In this document: piece after piece, positions 45,562-55,441 of the stretch | Layout: each line of letters opens with the position of its first letter | Numbering within the stretch: the stretch's first letter is position 1 | Source: Salegentibacter sp. Hel_I_6 | GTDB lineage: Bacteria; Bacteroidota; Bacteroidia; Flavobacteriales; Flavobacteriaceae | Length of the DNA: 64,000 nt | NCBI RefSeq assembly: GCF_000745315.1 | Contig: NZ_JQNQ01000001.1 | Location: forward strand, 930,001-994,000 | Reading direction: 5' to 3' | Translations under genes and position numbers: made by a program | The notes under the pieces: model-generated | What the model was told of the DNA's origin: nothing | Database searches by the model: none | What the model saw: the letters and a program-made list of their open reading frames with translations, nothing else

Positions 45562-46791
45562 TTAAAAAGTGCTTATTTTTGATAAAGTTCTTAAAAACTC
45601 TTTACCACTTTCATCTTTATCAGATAATGCTGGGCGATCAATAAGTCCTAAGCTTTCCAAACGATACTCAATACTTATTTTACTAACTCCAAAGAAGGTG
45701 GCCAATTTCTCAACTATGCTCCTAAAATCTATCTTATTAATGCTTTGGTTATCTAAATATATCCTTCCTTGTTTGCTTATACCCATTTTAGTTTGAATAT
45801 CAATTAATCTAGCTATGATGGTTTCTTCAGGCATAAGTAAGCTTGCTGCAAAACAATTGGCCTGCCATTCGATCCAGTTTTTGTCATTCACTAAAATATT
45901 TTTTTGAATAAACAAACTATATTCTGAATCTTTAAAGTTGTCGTATGTAAATTGATTGGCTTTTAATTCACTATGTAAAATAAAATGGCCTATTTCGTGC
46001 GCTAATACAAATGGAAAGCGAACTGTATTTCGAACTTTTGGGCTTATATATATCGCCTTCTTTTTAACATCATAAAAACCTAGTTGTTCACTTCCACTAT
46101 CATCAAATAAATAATTACTGTCGTTTATTTTTAGTGAACTTTCTTCTTTTAGGTAGGCCGTTACTTTATCCAATGGGGTTTTCTCATATCTTTCGGTTAT
46201 ATTGCTATCGATTTTTTTCAAAAATTCAACAACAATACCATTGATCCCTTTTGCCGATAACTTTTTGAGACCTTCAATTTTATCAGGTAGTAAAGCTTTC
46301 CTTATTGCATTCTCTAATTCCTCTTCAATTTCAAGTTGCTTGGTGTCAATATTAAACTGCTTTTCAGGTTTATAAAGAACAATAGTGTAACCCTCTTCAT
46401 CAACATCGATCAACGTGATCCCAAGGGTTTTAGCGGTATCAAATGCCCCGCTTTGAAAACCGTTTTTGGCTATGACTATTTTTTTGGTTTGAAATTCCTG
46501 AATGCCATCTACCTTACTCTCAAATTCTTCAATATCATCTACAGGAACAGGCTTGTTCAAGTTCTTACATTCAATGATACAAACGAGAAATGGTTTATTT
46601 GCTTTAGGGTGCCTTACTTCAATGGATAAATCAAAAATAATCTCCTTTTTCCTTTTTACAGAATGGTACTTTACTTTTTCCTGAACTATACAATGAGCCG
46701 GATTTATACTTAATTCATGATTATCGATAATCTTGCGAATTAGTGTCTTGGTCCTGGCTTCAAAGGCATCCCCTATTTTAACGGTATTCAC
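45562..46791 (-). CDS. Restriction-endonuclease-like / ImmA-IrrE metallopeptidase fusion
   Basis: 409 residues, two domains. The N-terminal about 140 residues show a PD-(D/E)xK nuclease pattern: Asp54 in IIFDLSIE and Glu74-x-Lys76 in LVCIIECKNL. After a linker, the C-terminal half has the zinc-protease motif LAHEIGHFILH (residues 263-273) and EWQANCFAASLLMP, both diagnostic for ImmA/IrrE proteins, which cleave repressors in phage, ICE or stress control. It is convergent to traD (16 bp) and splits the usual traD-traE order. It may control element induction or serve in defence; no partner repressor gene is adjacent. Confidence 0.8.
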   Translation of the reverse strand: MNTVKIGDAFEARTKTLIRKIIDNHELSINPAHCIVQEKVKYHSVKRKKEIIFDLSIEVRHPKANKPFLVCIIECKNLNKPVPVDDIEEFESKVDGIQEFQTKKIVIAKNGFQSGAFDTAKTLGITLIDVDEEGYTIVLYKPEKQFNIDTKQLEIEEELENAIRKALLPDKIEGLKKLSAKGINGIVVEFLKKIDSNITERYEKTPLDKVTAYLKEESSLKINDSNYLFDDSGSEQLGFYDVKKKAIYISPKVRNTVRFPFVLAHEIGHFILHSELKANQFTYDNFKDSEYSLFIQKNILVNDKNWIEWQANCFAASLLMPEETIIARLIDIQTKMGISKQGRIYLDNQSINKIDFRSIVEKLATFFGVSKISIEYRLESLGLIDRPALSDKDESGKEFLRTLSKISTF

Positions 46792-46998
46792 TTAAAATGC
46801 TATTTTTCAAGCAATTTATAATGAATTAATTAAAACGGTATCTAATTGGCCTTAAACTTATTAACCGGTTAGTAACAATAAACATGCACTTTTCACTTAC
46901 CATGCCACTTTTTAAGAGCAAATAGTCTGTACGCTTCAGTTGTTTTTAAACAAGTGCCACTCCCTGCCAAAGCCCCCCCTTGACTTCCATTTTGTTAT

Positions 46999-47049
46999 AA
47001 ATAGACGGTTTTCCCTTCATCTTTGACCACAAGCCCGAAAAATAGACGG
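46999..47049 (+). promoter_or_regulatory. Direct repeat AAATAGACGG before traE
   Basis: Two copies of AAATAGACGG start at 46999 and 47040, 41 bp apart, about four helical turns, ending 31 bp before the traE ATG. The position suggests an activator site or promoter for the traE-traN operon. Confidence 0.35.
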
Positions 47050-47080
47050 GTAAAACTAACACATATATGCCTTTATAATT

Positions 47081-47386
47081 ATGGAAAAGCAAAGGAAAAA
47101 AATTTGGTTGGCAGCACTGGCAATGCTGTCAGGAGTTAGAATGTTCGCCCAAGGAAACGGTTCTGCAGGTATCAACGAAGCTACCCAGATGGTAACTTCT
47201 TATTTCGATCCCGCCACACAATTGATCTACGCCATAGGGGCTGTTGTAGGTCTCATTGGAGGGGTTAAGGTTTACAACAAGTTCAGCAGTGGTGATCCCG
47301 ATACATCAAAAACAGCGGCTTCGTGGTTCGGTGCCTGTATTTTTTTGATCGTAGCGGCTACTATCCTACGTTCATTCTTCCTTTAA
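47081..47386 (+). CDS. traE: TraE (DUF4134), small membrane protein of the transfer channel
   Basis: 101 residues: a signal-like start ending near RMFAQG, then two membrane helices (QLIYAIGAVVGLIGGVKVY and ACIFLIVAATILR). This is the DUF4134 family, the likely VirB2-like pilin or channel component of Bacteroidetes type IV secretion. It is followed 12 bp later by traF. Confidence 0.9.
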   Translation: MEKQRKKIWLAALAMLSGVRMFAQGNGSAGINEATQMVTSYFDPATQLIYAIGAVVGLIGGVKVYNKFSSGDPDTSKTAASWFGACIFLIVAATILRSFFL

Positions 47387-47398
47387 ACCTATGGTCTT

Positions 47399-47731
47399 AT
47401 GAAGACGTATAATATTAACAAAGGTATCGGAAGAACGGTAGAATTTAAAGGGCTGAAAGCACAGTACCTGTTCATTTTCGCAGGAGGGTTCCTTGGAATT
47501 CTTGTTCTTGTGATGGTCCTGTATCTGGCAGGGGTGAATTCCTACATTTGCTTGTCTATTGGGACGGGAGGGGCCTCACTGATTGTTTGGCAAAGCTTTT
47601 TACTAAACAGGAAGTACGGCGAACACGGATTGATGAAACTAAATGCCAGGAAAAGGCATCCCAAATACATCATTTGCCGCAAAGCCATACGCCGTTATTT
47701 GAAGTTTATCCCTAAATCTCCAGCCGTATGA
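47399..47731 (+). CDS. traF: TraF (DUF4133), VirB3-like membrane protein
   Basis: 110 residues with two adjacent membrane helices (YLFIFAGGFLGILVLVMVLY and a second near residues 51-66), then a basic tail. Small size, gene position and the N-terminal NKGIGRTVEFKGLKAQY fit DUF4133. Its stop overlaps the traG start as ATGA, so translation is coupled. Confidence 0.9.
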   Translation: MKTYNINKGIGRTVEFKGLKAQYLFIFAGGFLGILVLVMVLYLAGVNSYICLSIGTGGASLIVWQSFLLNRKYGEHGLMKLNARKRHPKYIICRKAIRRYLKFIPKSPAV

Positions 47732-50235
47732 GAAACACAGCAAAAACCGCTACCCTGGAAAGTAGGTTCCCTTTACTTGCGGTGGAGAACAACTGCATCC
47801 TTTCCAAGGATGCGGACATTACCACTTGCTTTCGGGTAAATCTACCAGAACTTTTTACGGTGGCTTCGGCAGAATATAAAATAATCCATTCGACCTGGAA
47901 CAAGGCCATTAAAACACTTCCGGATTATACGCTCGTCCATAAACAGGATTGGTACATCAAGGAAAACTATGCCCCCGATATCCCCCAGGAAGGACGAAGT
48001 TTCCTTTCCAAATCCTATCAGAGGCATTTCAATGAACGTCCGTTCCTCAACCATTACTGTTACCTGTTTTTGACCAAGACCACCAAGGAAAGGATGCGGA
48101 TGCAGAGCAATTTTTCATCGCTTTGCAAAGGTAGGCTCATCCCAAAAGAAGCCAGGAATAAAGAAACCGTTCACCATTTTATGGAGGCAGTAACACAGTT
48201 CGAGAGGATCTTGAACGATTCTGGTTTGGTAAGCATAGAGCGGTTGAGTGAAGAGGACATCATCGGAACGGCCCACAAGCAGGGACTGTTGGAACAATAC
48301 CTTACACTTTCAACGGAAGTTGGAACACCAATGCAGGATATCGCATTGGGGGCCGAAGAAGTCCGTATCGGCAACAAGAGGCTGTGCCTGCACACGCTTT
48401 CCGATACCGATGACCTGCCCGCAACCGTTGCACCCCATTCGCGCTACGAGAAACTTTCCACGGACCGGAGCGACTGTTTATTGTCCTTTGCCGCTCCCGT
48501 GGGATTATTACTTAACTGTAACCATATCTACAACCAATACCTGTTTTTGGACAACAGTGAGGCCAACCTGCAAAAATTTGAGAAATCCGCCCGTAATTTG
48601 CACTCCCTTGCCAGGTACAGCCGAGCAAACCAGATCAACAAAGAGTGGATAGAGCGCTACCTGAACGAAGCCCATTCTTACGGGCTCTCCTCCATCCGGG
48701 CTCATTATAATGTCTTGGCCTGGTCGGAAGACCCTTATGAACTAAGGCAACTCAAAAGCGATACCGGAAGTGCACTGGCACTAATGGAATGCAAGCCGCG
48801 ACACAACACTGCGGATGTAGCTACTTTGTATTGGGCAGCAATGCCCGGCAATGCAGGGGATTTTCCAAGTGAGGAAAGTTTTTACACCTTTATAGCACCT
48901 GCGTTGTGCTTCTTTACCGAAGAAACCAACTACCACAGTTCCCCCTCCCCTTTTGGTATCAAAATGGCCGACCGGTTGACCGGAAAGCCCATCCATCTGG
49001 ATATTTCCGACCTGCCGATGAAAAGAGGTATTATTACCAATCGGAACAAATTTATTTTAGGGCCTTCCGGTTCAGGAAAATCTTTTTTCACCAACCATAT
49101 GGTTCGACAATACTACGAACAGGGGTCGCACGTATTGCTTGTGGACACCGGAAATTCCTATCAGGGATTATGTGAGCTGATCAAGGGCAAGACCAAAGGC
49201 AAAGACGGGGTTTATTTCACCTATACCCAAGACAATCCCATTGCCTTTAACCCTTTCTATACCGATGATGGCGTTTTCGACATCGAAAAACGGGAAAGTA
49301 TCAAGACTTTGATACTGACCCTGTGGAAACGGGATGATCAGCCGCCCACCCGTTCGGAAGAGGTTGCACTCTCCAATGCCGTAAGCGGTTATATCGAACG
49401 CACCAAAAAAAATGATGTTCAACCATCTTTCAACAGTTTTTATGAATACGTACAAGGTGATTACCGAAAAGCACTCGAAGAAAAACAGGTCAGGGAGAAA
49501 GACTTCGACCTTGCCAACTTCCTAAACGTATTGGAACCCTATTATAAAGGTGGCGAATATGATTTCCTGCTCAATTCCGATAAGCAACTGGATTTGCTTG
49601 CTAAACGATTTATCGTGTTTGAGATCGATGCCATTAAAGACCACAAAATCCTCTTTCCCATTGTTACCATTATTATTATGGAAGTTTTTATCAACAAGAT
49701 GCGCAGGCTCGAGGGCGTCCGCAAACTCATCCTGATCGAGGAAGCCTGGAAAGCCATTGCCAAAGAAGGTATGGCAGCGTATATAAAATATTTGTTTAAG
49801 ACCGTCAGGAAATTCTTTGGGGAAGCCATTGTGGTCACTCAGGAAGTGGACGATATCATTCAATCGCCGATAGTAAAAGAAAGTATTATCAATAATTCCG
49901 ATTGTAAAATCCTACTTGACCAACGCAAATACATGAACAAATTTGATGCTATCCAGACCATGCTCGGCCTTACGGAAAAAGAGAAAGCACAGGTGCTTTC
50001 CATCAATATGAACAATGACCCTTCCCGGCTTTATAAGGAAGTATGGATAGGTTTGGGAGGCACCCATTCGGCTGTCTATGCCACAGAGGTCTCCCAAGAA
50101 GAATACCTCGCCTATACCACCGAAGAAACCGAGAAACTACAAGTAAAACAGCTCGCATCCGAATTGGACGACAATATAGAGCTTGCCATCAAGCATATCG
50201 CTATGCAAAAGCGAGACAGAACAAATCAAAAGTAA
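47728..50235 (+). CDS. traG: TraG, VirB4-like conjugation ATPase
   Basis: 835 residues. Walker A GPSGSGKSFFTN lies near residue 445 and Walker B KLILIEEAWK near 663, with the VirB4-type segments IVVTQEVDDI and NNSDCKILLDQ afterwards. The N-terminal half is the usual CagE/TrbE/VirB domain. It energises assembly or substrate movement at the inner membrane. Codon use is more GC-rich than in the cargo, as for all tra genes here. Confidence 0.95.
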   Translation: MRNTAKTATLESRFPLLAVENNCILSKDADITTCFRVNLPELFTVASAEYKIIHSTWNKAIKTLPDYTLVHKQDWYIKENYAPDIPQEGRSFLSKSYQRHFNERPFLNHYCYLFLTKTTKERMRMQSNFSSLCKGRLIPKEARNKETVHHFMEAVTQFERILNDSGLVSIERLSEEDIIGTAHKQGLLEQYLTLSTEVGTPMQDIALGAEEVRIGNKRLCLHTLSDTDDLPATVAPHSRYEKLSTDRSDCLLSFAAPVGLLLNCNHIYNQYLFLDNSEANLQKFEKSARNLHSLARYSRANQINKEWIERYLNEAHSYGLSSIRAHYNVLAWSEDPYELRQLKSDTGSALALMECKPRHNTADVATLYWAAMPGNAGDFPSEESFYTFIAPALCFFTEETNYHSSPSPFGIKMADRLTGKPIHLDISDLPMKRGIITNRNKFILGPSGSGKSFFTNHMVRQYYEQGSHVLLVDTGNSYQGLCELIKGKTKGKDGVYFTYTQDNPIAFNPFYTDDGVFDIEKRESIKTLILTLWKRDDQPPTRSEEVALSNAVSGYIERTKKNDVQPSFNSFYEYVQGDYRKALEEKQVREKDFDLANFLNVLEPYYKGGEYDFLLNSDKQLDLLAKRFIVFEIDAIKDHKILFPIVTIIIMEVFINKMRRLEGVRKLILIEEAWKAIAKEGMAAYIKYLFKTVRKFFGEAIVVTQEVDDIIQSPIVKESIINNSDCKILLDQRKYMNKFDAIQTMLGLTEKEKAQVLSINMNNDPSRLYKEVWIGLGGTHSAVYATEVSQEEYLAYTTEETEKLQVKQLASELDDNIELAIKHIAMQKRDRTNQK

Positions 50236-50354
50236 ATCAAGAACCTTGATACAAGCATACGAGGTATAAATATGAAAATAATTTAAAAATACGAGGTAAG
50301 TCTTCGGGGAATTAAACCCTCAATGAGGGATTAACAATTTAAAATTTTAAGAAA

Positions 50355-50987
50355 ATGAAAAAAACTATTTTAATGGTGTGCACGGCAATGATGCTTGCCG
50401 TACCACCGACTGCAAAAGCACAATGGGTCGTGACGGACCCTGCAAATTTAGCACAAGGAATCCTTAACAGTGCCAATGAGATAGTACAGACCTCTTCCAC
50501 CGTTTCCAACGTGATCAAGAATTTCAAGGAGGTGGAAAAGGTATATAAACAGGGCAAAGAATATTACGACAAGCTCCAAGCCGTAAACAACCTGGTAAAA
50601 GATGCCCGTAAGGTGCAACAAACGGTACTTATGGTGGGCGATGTCTCGGAAATTTATGTGAATAATTTCGGAAAGATGATGAACGACCCCAACTTTTCCT
50701 ATCAAGAACTGACGGCAATTGGTAATGGATATTCTGCGCTTTTAAATGAAAGTACCCAGCTGCTCAAAGAACTCAAACTGATCACTACCGCTTCTAGCCT
50801 TTCCTTGAACGACAAGGAACGTATGGATATTATTGACCGGGTGTATAAGGAAGTGAAAGAGTACCATAGCCTGGTGCGATACTATACAAACAAAAATATT
50901 TCCGTAAGCTTTTTAAGGGCTAAGAAACAGGGCAATACGGAGCGGGTTTTGGAACTCTACGGGACTGCCAATCAAAAATACTGGTAA
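50355..50987 (+). CDS. traI: TraI (DUF4141) conjugal transfer protein
   Basis: 210 residues with a signal peptide cleaved after KAQW-type context (PPTAKAQ). The mature part is helical, with NSANEIVQTSSTVSNVIKNF and YNKQ-like coiled-coil stretches, and fits DUF4141, comparable to VirB5/TrbJ. It follows traG by 119 bp and precedes traJ by 3 bp. Confidence 0.9.
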   Translation: MKKTILMVCTAMMLAVPPTAKAQWVVTDPANLAQGILNSANEIVQTSSTVSNVIKNFKEVEKVYKQGKEYYDKLQAVNNLVKDARKVQQTVLMVGDVSEIYVNNFGKMMNDPNFSYQELTAIGNGYSALLNESTQLLKELKLITTASSLSLNDKERMDIIDRVYKEVKEYHSLVRYYTNKNISVSFLRAKKQGNTERVLELYGTANQKYW

Positions 50988-50990
50988 GCT

Positions 50991-51986
50991 ATGGAATTTG
51001 AAAACCTTCATGAAGTCCTGCGTTCTTTGTACGATGAGATGCTCCCACTGGCCGCAGATATGGCAGCTGTGGCAAAGGGCATTGCGGGCTTAGGTGCCCT
51101 GTTCTATATAGCCCTGAGTGTATGGCAGGCGTTGGCCCGGGCAGAGCCGATAGACGTATATCCACTTTTGAGGCCCTTTACGATCGGACTTTGTATTATG
51201 TTTTTCCCGACTATGGTATTGGGAACCATCAATGCCGTATTGAGCCCGGTGGTAAAGGGGACCCACGAAATGCTGGAAGGTCAAGTACTTGACTTGAACG
51301 ATTTACAGGCAAAAAAAAGCCTTCTAGAACGCGAAGCCATACTCCGAAACCCCGAAACTGCTTACCTGGTATCGAATGAAGAGTTTGATAAGAAACTGGA
51401 GGAATTGGGATGGTCGCCGTCCGATTTGGCTACCATGTCCGGCATGTACCTCGAACGTGGTATGTACAGTATGGAACAAAGTGTAAAAAATTGGTTCCGG
51501 GAACTTTTGGAAATCCTTTTTCAGGCAGCCGCCCTGGTCATCGATACAATACGTACATTTTTCCTTATCGTCTTGTCCATACTCGGGCCGATAGCCTTTG
51601 CCATTTCCGTTTGGGAGGGTTTCCAGTCCACCCTTACCCAATGGTTGACCCGGTACATCAGTATTTACCTATGGTTGCCCGTTGCCGACCTGTTCAGCAC
51701 CATGCTGGCAAGGATACAGACCCTCATTATAGAACGGGATATCGAAATGCTGGCAGACCCAGCCTTTATTCCCGATACCTCCAATACGGTCTATGCGATT
51801 TTTATGATCATCGGCATTGTAGGGTATTTTACCATCCCTACCGTAACGGGTTGGATCATCCAGGCAGGAGGTGCAGGGAACTTTATGCGCAATGTGAACC
51901 AAACGGCCAGAAAAGTTGGAAATGTGGCAAGTGCCGGGTCGGGTTCCGCAGTTGGGAATATCGGAGGAAGACTACTCAAAAAATAA
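50991..51986 (+). CDS. traJ: TraJ, VirB6/TrbL-like polytopic membrane protein
   Basis: 331 residues with about six membrane helices, for example GIAGLGALFYIALSVWQAL and TFFLIVLSILGPIAFAISVW. The segment LPVADLFSTMLARIQ is typical of the Bacteroidetes TraJ family. It forms part of the inner-membrane channel. The C-terminal tail is rich in Gly, Ala and Ser. Confidence 0.9.
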   Translation: MEFENLHEVLRSLYDEMLPLAADMAAVAKGIAGLGALFYIALSVWQALARAEPIDVYPLLRPFTIGLCIMFFPTMVLGTINAVLSPVVKGTHEMLEGQVLDLNDLQAKKSLLEREAILRNPETAYLVSNEEFDKKLEELGWSPSDLATMSGMYLERGMYSMEQSVKNWFRELLEILFQAAALVIDTIRTFFLIVLSILGPIAFAISVWEGFQSTLTQWLTRYISIYLWLPVADLFSTMLARIQTLIIERDIEMLADPAFIPDTSNTVYAIFMIIGIVGYFTIPTVTGWIIQAGGAGNFMRNVNQTARKVGNVASAGSGSAVGNIGGRLLKK

Positions 51987-52009
51987 CGTAAACAAATAAT
52001 CTTTGAAAG

Positions 52010-52633
52010 ATGGAATTTAAAACCTTAAGAAATATAGAAAACAGCTTTCGGCAAATCAGGTTGTACGCCACTGCGTTTGCCATACTCTGCACAAGTGTAA
52101 CGGGGGTCGCCATTTGGAAATCCTACCGTTTTGCGGAAGAACAGCGGCAAAAGGTTTATGTGCTGGATCAGGGAAAATCGCTGATGCTGGCACTTTCCCA
52201 GGACGCCAGTATCAACCGTCCCGTGGAGGCTAGGGAACACGTCAGGCGTTTTCATGAACTGTTCTTTACCCTTGCCCCCGATAAGAACGCCATCGAAAGC
52301 AATATAAAAAGGGCATTTAACTTGGCTGATAAATCAGCTTTTGATCATTATAAAGACCTTTCCGAGAAAGGTTATTACAACCGTATCATATCGGGCAATG
52401 TCCAACAACGCATTGAAGTGGACAGCGTGGTGTGCAATTTCGAGGCTTACCCTTATACAGTTCGTACCTATGCCAAACAGTTTATCATCCGTTCCAGCAA
52501 CCTGACCAAACGTAACCTTGTTACTTCCTGTTACCTGCTCAATTCCGTAAGGTCGGACAACAACCCACAGGGATTTACCATTGAAAAATTTATCGTACTG
52601 GAAAACAAGGATATAGAAAGTATAGCGCGCTAA
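52010..52633 (+). CDS. traK: TraK conjugal transfer protein (VirB8-like position)
   Basis: 207 residues. A single N-terminal helix (LYATAFAILCTSVTGVAIW) is followed by a periplasmic domain of about 165 residues, containing ALSQDASINRPVEAREHV and FHELFFTLAPDKNAIE. This is the TraK family of Bacteroidetes elements. Topology and size match VirB8-like scaffold proteins. Confidence 0.9.
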   Translation: MEFKTLRNIENSFRQIRLYATAFAILCTSVTGVAIWKSYRFAEEQRQKVYVLDQGKSLMLALSQDASINRPVEAREHVRRFHELFFTLAPDKNAIESNIKRAFNLADKSAFDHYKDLSEKGYYNRIISGNVQQRIEVDSVVCNFEAYPYTVRTYAKQFIIRSSNLTKRNLVTSCYLLNSVRSDNNPQGFTIEKFIVLENKDIESIAR

Positions 52634-52748
52634 ATACAGGGTATGAAAGCCCATAATGGACATTTGATAAACAAAAGCCATAACCTCCCGATAATTATCG
52701 GGACAATATAACTCAAATCAAGTCAATAGTTTATAAAATTTTGTATAG

Positions 52749-52991
52749 ATGAAAAATATAAGATCTCATAGAGATACACTCGAGGGACGCTGGCGGACGT
52801 TGCCCATAAGAAAACAACGCAGGTGCACCCTATACTTTTTTGTAGGCTACTTGTTGTTTACCACAGTGGTAGTTTTCAAAATTTCGTACGATGCCGAATC
52901 CCCTGACAAGAATATGGTCATCGAGCATATCGAAAATCCCCTCCTAGAAAAGAACGAAAGTCCTGCATTTCTCCAGGACACTTTACAATAA
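52749..52991 (+). CDS. traL: TraL (DUF3989) small membrane protein
   Basis: 80 residues with one membrane helix (LYFFVGYLLFTTVVVFKI) after a basic cytoplasmic start. Size and position between traK and traM fit DUF3989/TraL. It is followed 19 bp later by traM. Confidence 0.75.
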   Translation: MKNIRSHRDTLEGRWRTLPIRKQRRCTLYFFVGYLLFTTVVVFKISYDAESPDKNMVIEHIENPLLEKNESPAFLQDTLQ

Positions 52992-53010
52992 ATTTTAAAG
53001 CATAAACGTA

Positions 53011-54336
53011 ATGAAAGAAAATAAAAAAAAGAGTATTAGGATCACAGAAGGAAGCCCGAACGAAACCGCAGGGGTATTACTAAATCACACTCAGGAAAAA
53101 GTCGAAAAACTAAGAAAACTACTGATTTTTATTTTGATGGGGGTGGTTTTTATCGGCTGTATGTATTTGATATTCAAACCCTCTTCCACTAAAGAAAACA
53201 TCGAAAAAACAGGTTTAAACAAGGCTGTCCCTCAAGCTACCAATGAAGGCTTACCTACTGATAAAGGTAAAGCTTATCAGCAGGAAATACTCCAAAAGAA
53301 AGTTCAGGAAAAGCGTGATGTCATGAGGTCCCTTTCTGATTACTGGAACAGTGAAGTGGAAAAGGAAACCCCTGAAATGGACCAGGAAGAAAGGAGAACA
53401 ACCAGATATGGTACCAAAAAGGATAATCAGGCATTAAGCAGTTACCGTAATGCCCAACGTACATTAAATTCTTTCTATGAAGATAATGATCACCAAACCC
53501 ATAAACTTCAAAAACAGATTGAAGAACTGAAAGAACAGTTAGCAGAAAAAGAAGCCCCCCAACACCATAGCGTTGAAGAACAACTGACCTTAATGGAAGA
53601 ATCTTATAAAATGGCCGCCAAATACCTTCCGACCAGTACCCAAGCCAATCAAGGTACGGAACCATCGGGCACAAATCAAGGCATTCCGGTTTCATCTTCA
53701 ACACCACAGGAATACTTTGTTGCCTTTACCCCGGCTCGAAAAAGTCCTGTTTCCACCTTGTACAGGAAGGCCTCGGATAGTATATCTATGGATTACCGGC
53801 CGGAGCACAGCAAGCGTGGTTTTTATACCGCAGGATTGTCTGAAGAGTTGGTGTACCCTAAAAACAGTATTAAAGCCTATATTGCGGAGTCACAGACCGT
53901 TATTGGGGAAACAAGGGTACGGTTGCGTTTAATGGATCTTGCCAAAACTCCAAACCGTACCATTCCACAAGGCACGATGCTAACGGCCAATGCAAAGTTT
54001 CAGGGAACTCGTTTGCAGCTTAAAGTCACGTCAATTGAATTGCAGGGCAATATTATTCCGGTTGACATAAGCATATATGATTTGGACGGACAGCAAGGTC
54101 TGTACGTTCCCTATTCTCCGGAAATAAGTGCTTTTTCCGAAATGGTCGGCAATATGGGACAGACCTCCGCCACAAGCCTTATGCTCAGCCAATCCGCAGG
54201 GCAGCAAATTACCGCAGACCTTGGCCGTGGGGCGATGCAGGGCGTCTCGGGATATTTCTCCAAAAAGGTCAAAACACCCAAAGTTACCCTAAAGGCTGGT
54301 TACCAGGTCCTTCTTGTTTCTAAAAATAAATACTGA
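53011..54336 (+). CDS. traM: TraM conjugative transposon protein (VirB10-like)
   Basis: 441 residues. One membrane helix (LLIFILMGVVFIGCMYLIF, about residues 37-55) is followed by a coiled-coil stretch (KLQKQIEELKEQLAEKE) and a C-terminal beta-rich domain with TIPQGTMLTANAKFQGTRL, typical of the TraM/VirB10 outer part. It spans the periplasm and links inner and outer membrane parts of the channel. Confidence 0.9.
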   Translation: MKENKKKSIRITEGSPNETAGVLLNHTQEKVEKLRKLLIFILMGVVFIGCMYLIFKPSSTKENIEKTGLNKAVPQATNEGLPTDKGKAYQQEILQKKVQEKRDVMRSLSDYWNSEVEKETPEMDQEERRTTRYGTKKDNQALSSYRNAQRTLNSFYEDNDHQTHKLQKQIEELKEQLAEKEAPQHHSVEEQLTLMEESYKMAAKYLPTSTQANQGTEPSGTNQGIPVSSSTPQEYFVAFTPARKSPVSTLYRKASDSISMDYRPEHSKRGFYTAGLSEELVYPKNSIKAYIAESQTVIGETRVRLRLMDLAKTPNRTIPQGTMLTANAKFQGTRLQLKVTSIELQGNIIPVDISIYDLDGQQGLYVPYSPEISAFSEMVGNMGQTSATSLMLSQSAGQQITADLGRGAMQGVSGYFSKKVKTPKVTLKAGYQVLLVSKNKY

Positions 54337-54353
54337 ATTCAAATAAATACACC

Positions 54354-55247
54354 ATGAAAAATCATTTTAGAACTTTTTGGGCATGCGCCCTGATGATCGG
54401 CTTTGCCATACAAGGTTTTGCACAGAAAAGCACAAGAGACCCACTTGTTTTGGGCAAGATAGCACCTTACCGAATAGAAGTTACCTACAATAAAACCTCG
54501 CACCTGATTTTTCCAACCACTATCCGTTATGTGGATCTGGGCAGTGAATACCTGATTGCCGGAAAAGCAGAAGATGCAGAAAATGTATTGCGTGTAAAAG
54601 CTGCGGTCAGGGATTTTGAACCGGAAACCAATTTTTCCGTGATTACCGATGACGGTCGTTTTTACAGTTTTAATGTATTTTACAGTACTGATCCTTTAGT
54701 TTTGAGTTATGACCTCTTGAACACATTTAAGGCTTTAGACAAACCCAAAGGCAATGCTGTATTCTTTGAAGAATTGGGGAATAGTTCTCCTTCGCTTATA
54801 AGTTTGATAATGGAAACCATATACAAGCAAGACAAAAGAACCTTAAAACGAATCAGTGATAAAAGTTTCGGCATTCAATTTACACTTAAAGGGATTTATA
54901 TACACAATGGAAAATACTATTTCCACACGGAATTAAGTAACCAGACCAATGTGCCTTTTGAGATTGATTTTATCAATTTTAAGGTAGTGGACAAGAAGAA
55001 GGCGAAACGTACTGCAGTACAGGAAAATCCTTTAACAACACTTAGGACGTACAAGCCCCTGGATAAAATTAATGGAAAAACGACCAACCGGAATATATTC
55101 CTTATAAACCAGTTTACCATTGCCAATGATAAAATGTTGCTAATTGAGGTTTTTGAGGAAAACGGTGGCAGGCATCAAAGGCTCAAGGTGAAAAATTCTG
55201 ATTTAATCAAGGCTCAATTGATTAAGGATGTGCACCTAAAGTTTTAA
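54354..55247 (+). CDS. traN: TraN (DUF4138) conjugative transposon protein (VirB9-like)
   Basis: 297 residues with a signal peptide ending in QGFAQK. YNKTSHLIFPTTIRYVDLGS and the later beta-rich part (FTLKGIYIHNGKYYFHTELS) match the DUF4138/TraN family. It is the last clearly recognised tra gene; the usual traO, traP and traQ do not follow, so they are missing or moved. Confidence 0.9.
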   Translation: MKNHFRTFWACALMIGFAIQGFAQKSTRDPLVLGKIAPYRIEVTYNKTSHLIFPTTIRYVDLGSEYLIAGKAEDAENVLRVKAAVRDFEPETNFSVITDDGRFYSFNVFYSTDPLVLSYDLLNTFKALDKPKGNAVFFEELGNSSPSLISLIMETIYKQDKRTLKRISDKSFGIQFTLKGIYIHNGKYYFHTELSNQTNVPFEIDFINFKVVDKKKAKRTAVQENPLTTLRTYKPLDKINGKTTNRNIFLINQFTIANDKMLLIEVFEENGGRHQRLKVKNSDLIKAQLIKDVHLKF

Positions 55248-55441
55248 ACCACTCTAGGAAACAAAAGAAATAAAGTGATGCTCGCTTTTTCAGGTGCAAA
55301 TTTATACAGGCACCCGGATGGATACTTTTCAAACAAATGGTATTGAGAGTAAATGCGAGGGTTTTTGTCGGCATCGGTAAAGTAAAAGTCTTTTATCAGC
55401 TAGCCCAAGTAATGCTGGAATGGATTTGCTAATCCTTCAGC

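Noticed and set aside
47842..50097. Many long open frames opposite or shifted within traG
   Set aside because: They are shadows of the GC-richer traG gene, which has clear VirB4 motifs.
55260..55440. Possible traO remnant after traN (fragment with RVFVGIGKVKVFYQL)
   Set aside because: The reading is too short and I cannot match it to TraO; not enough to call a pseudogene.
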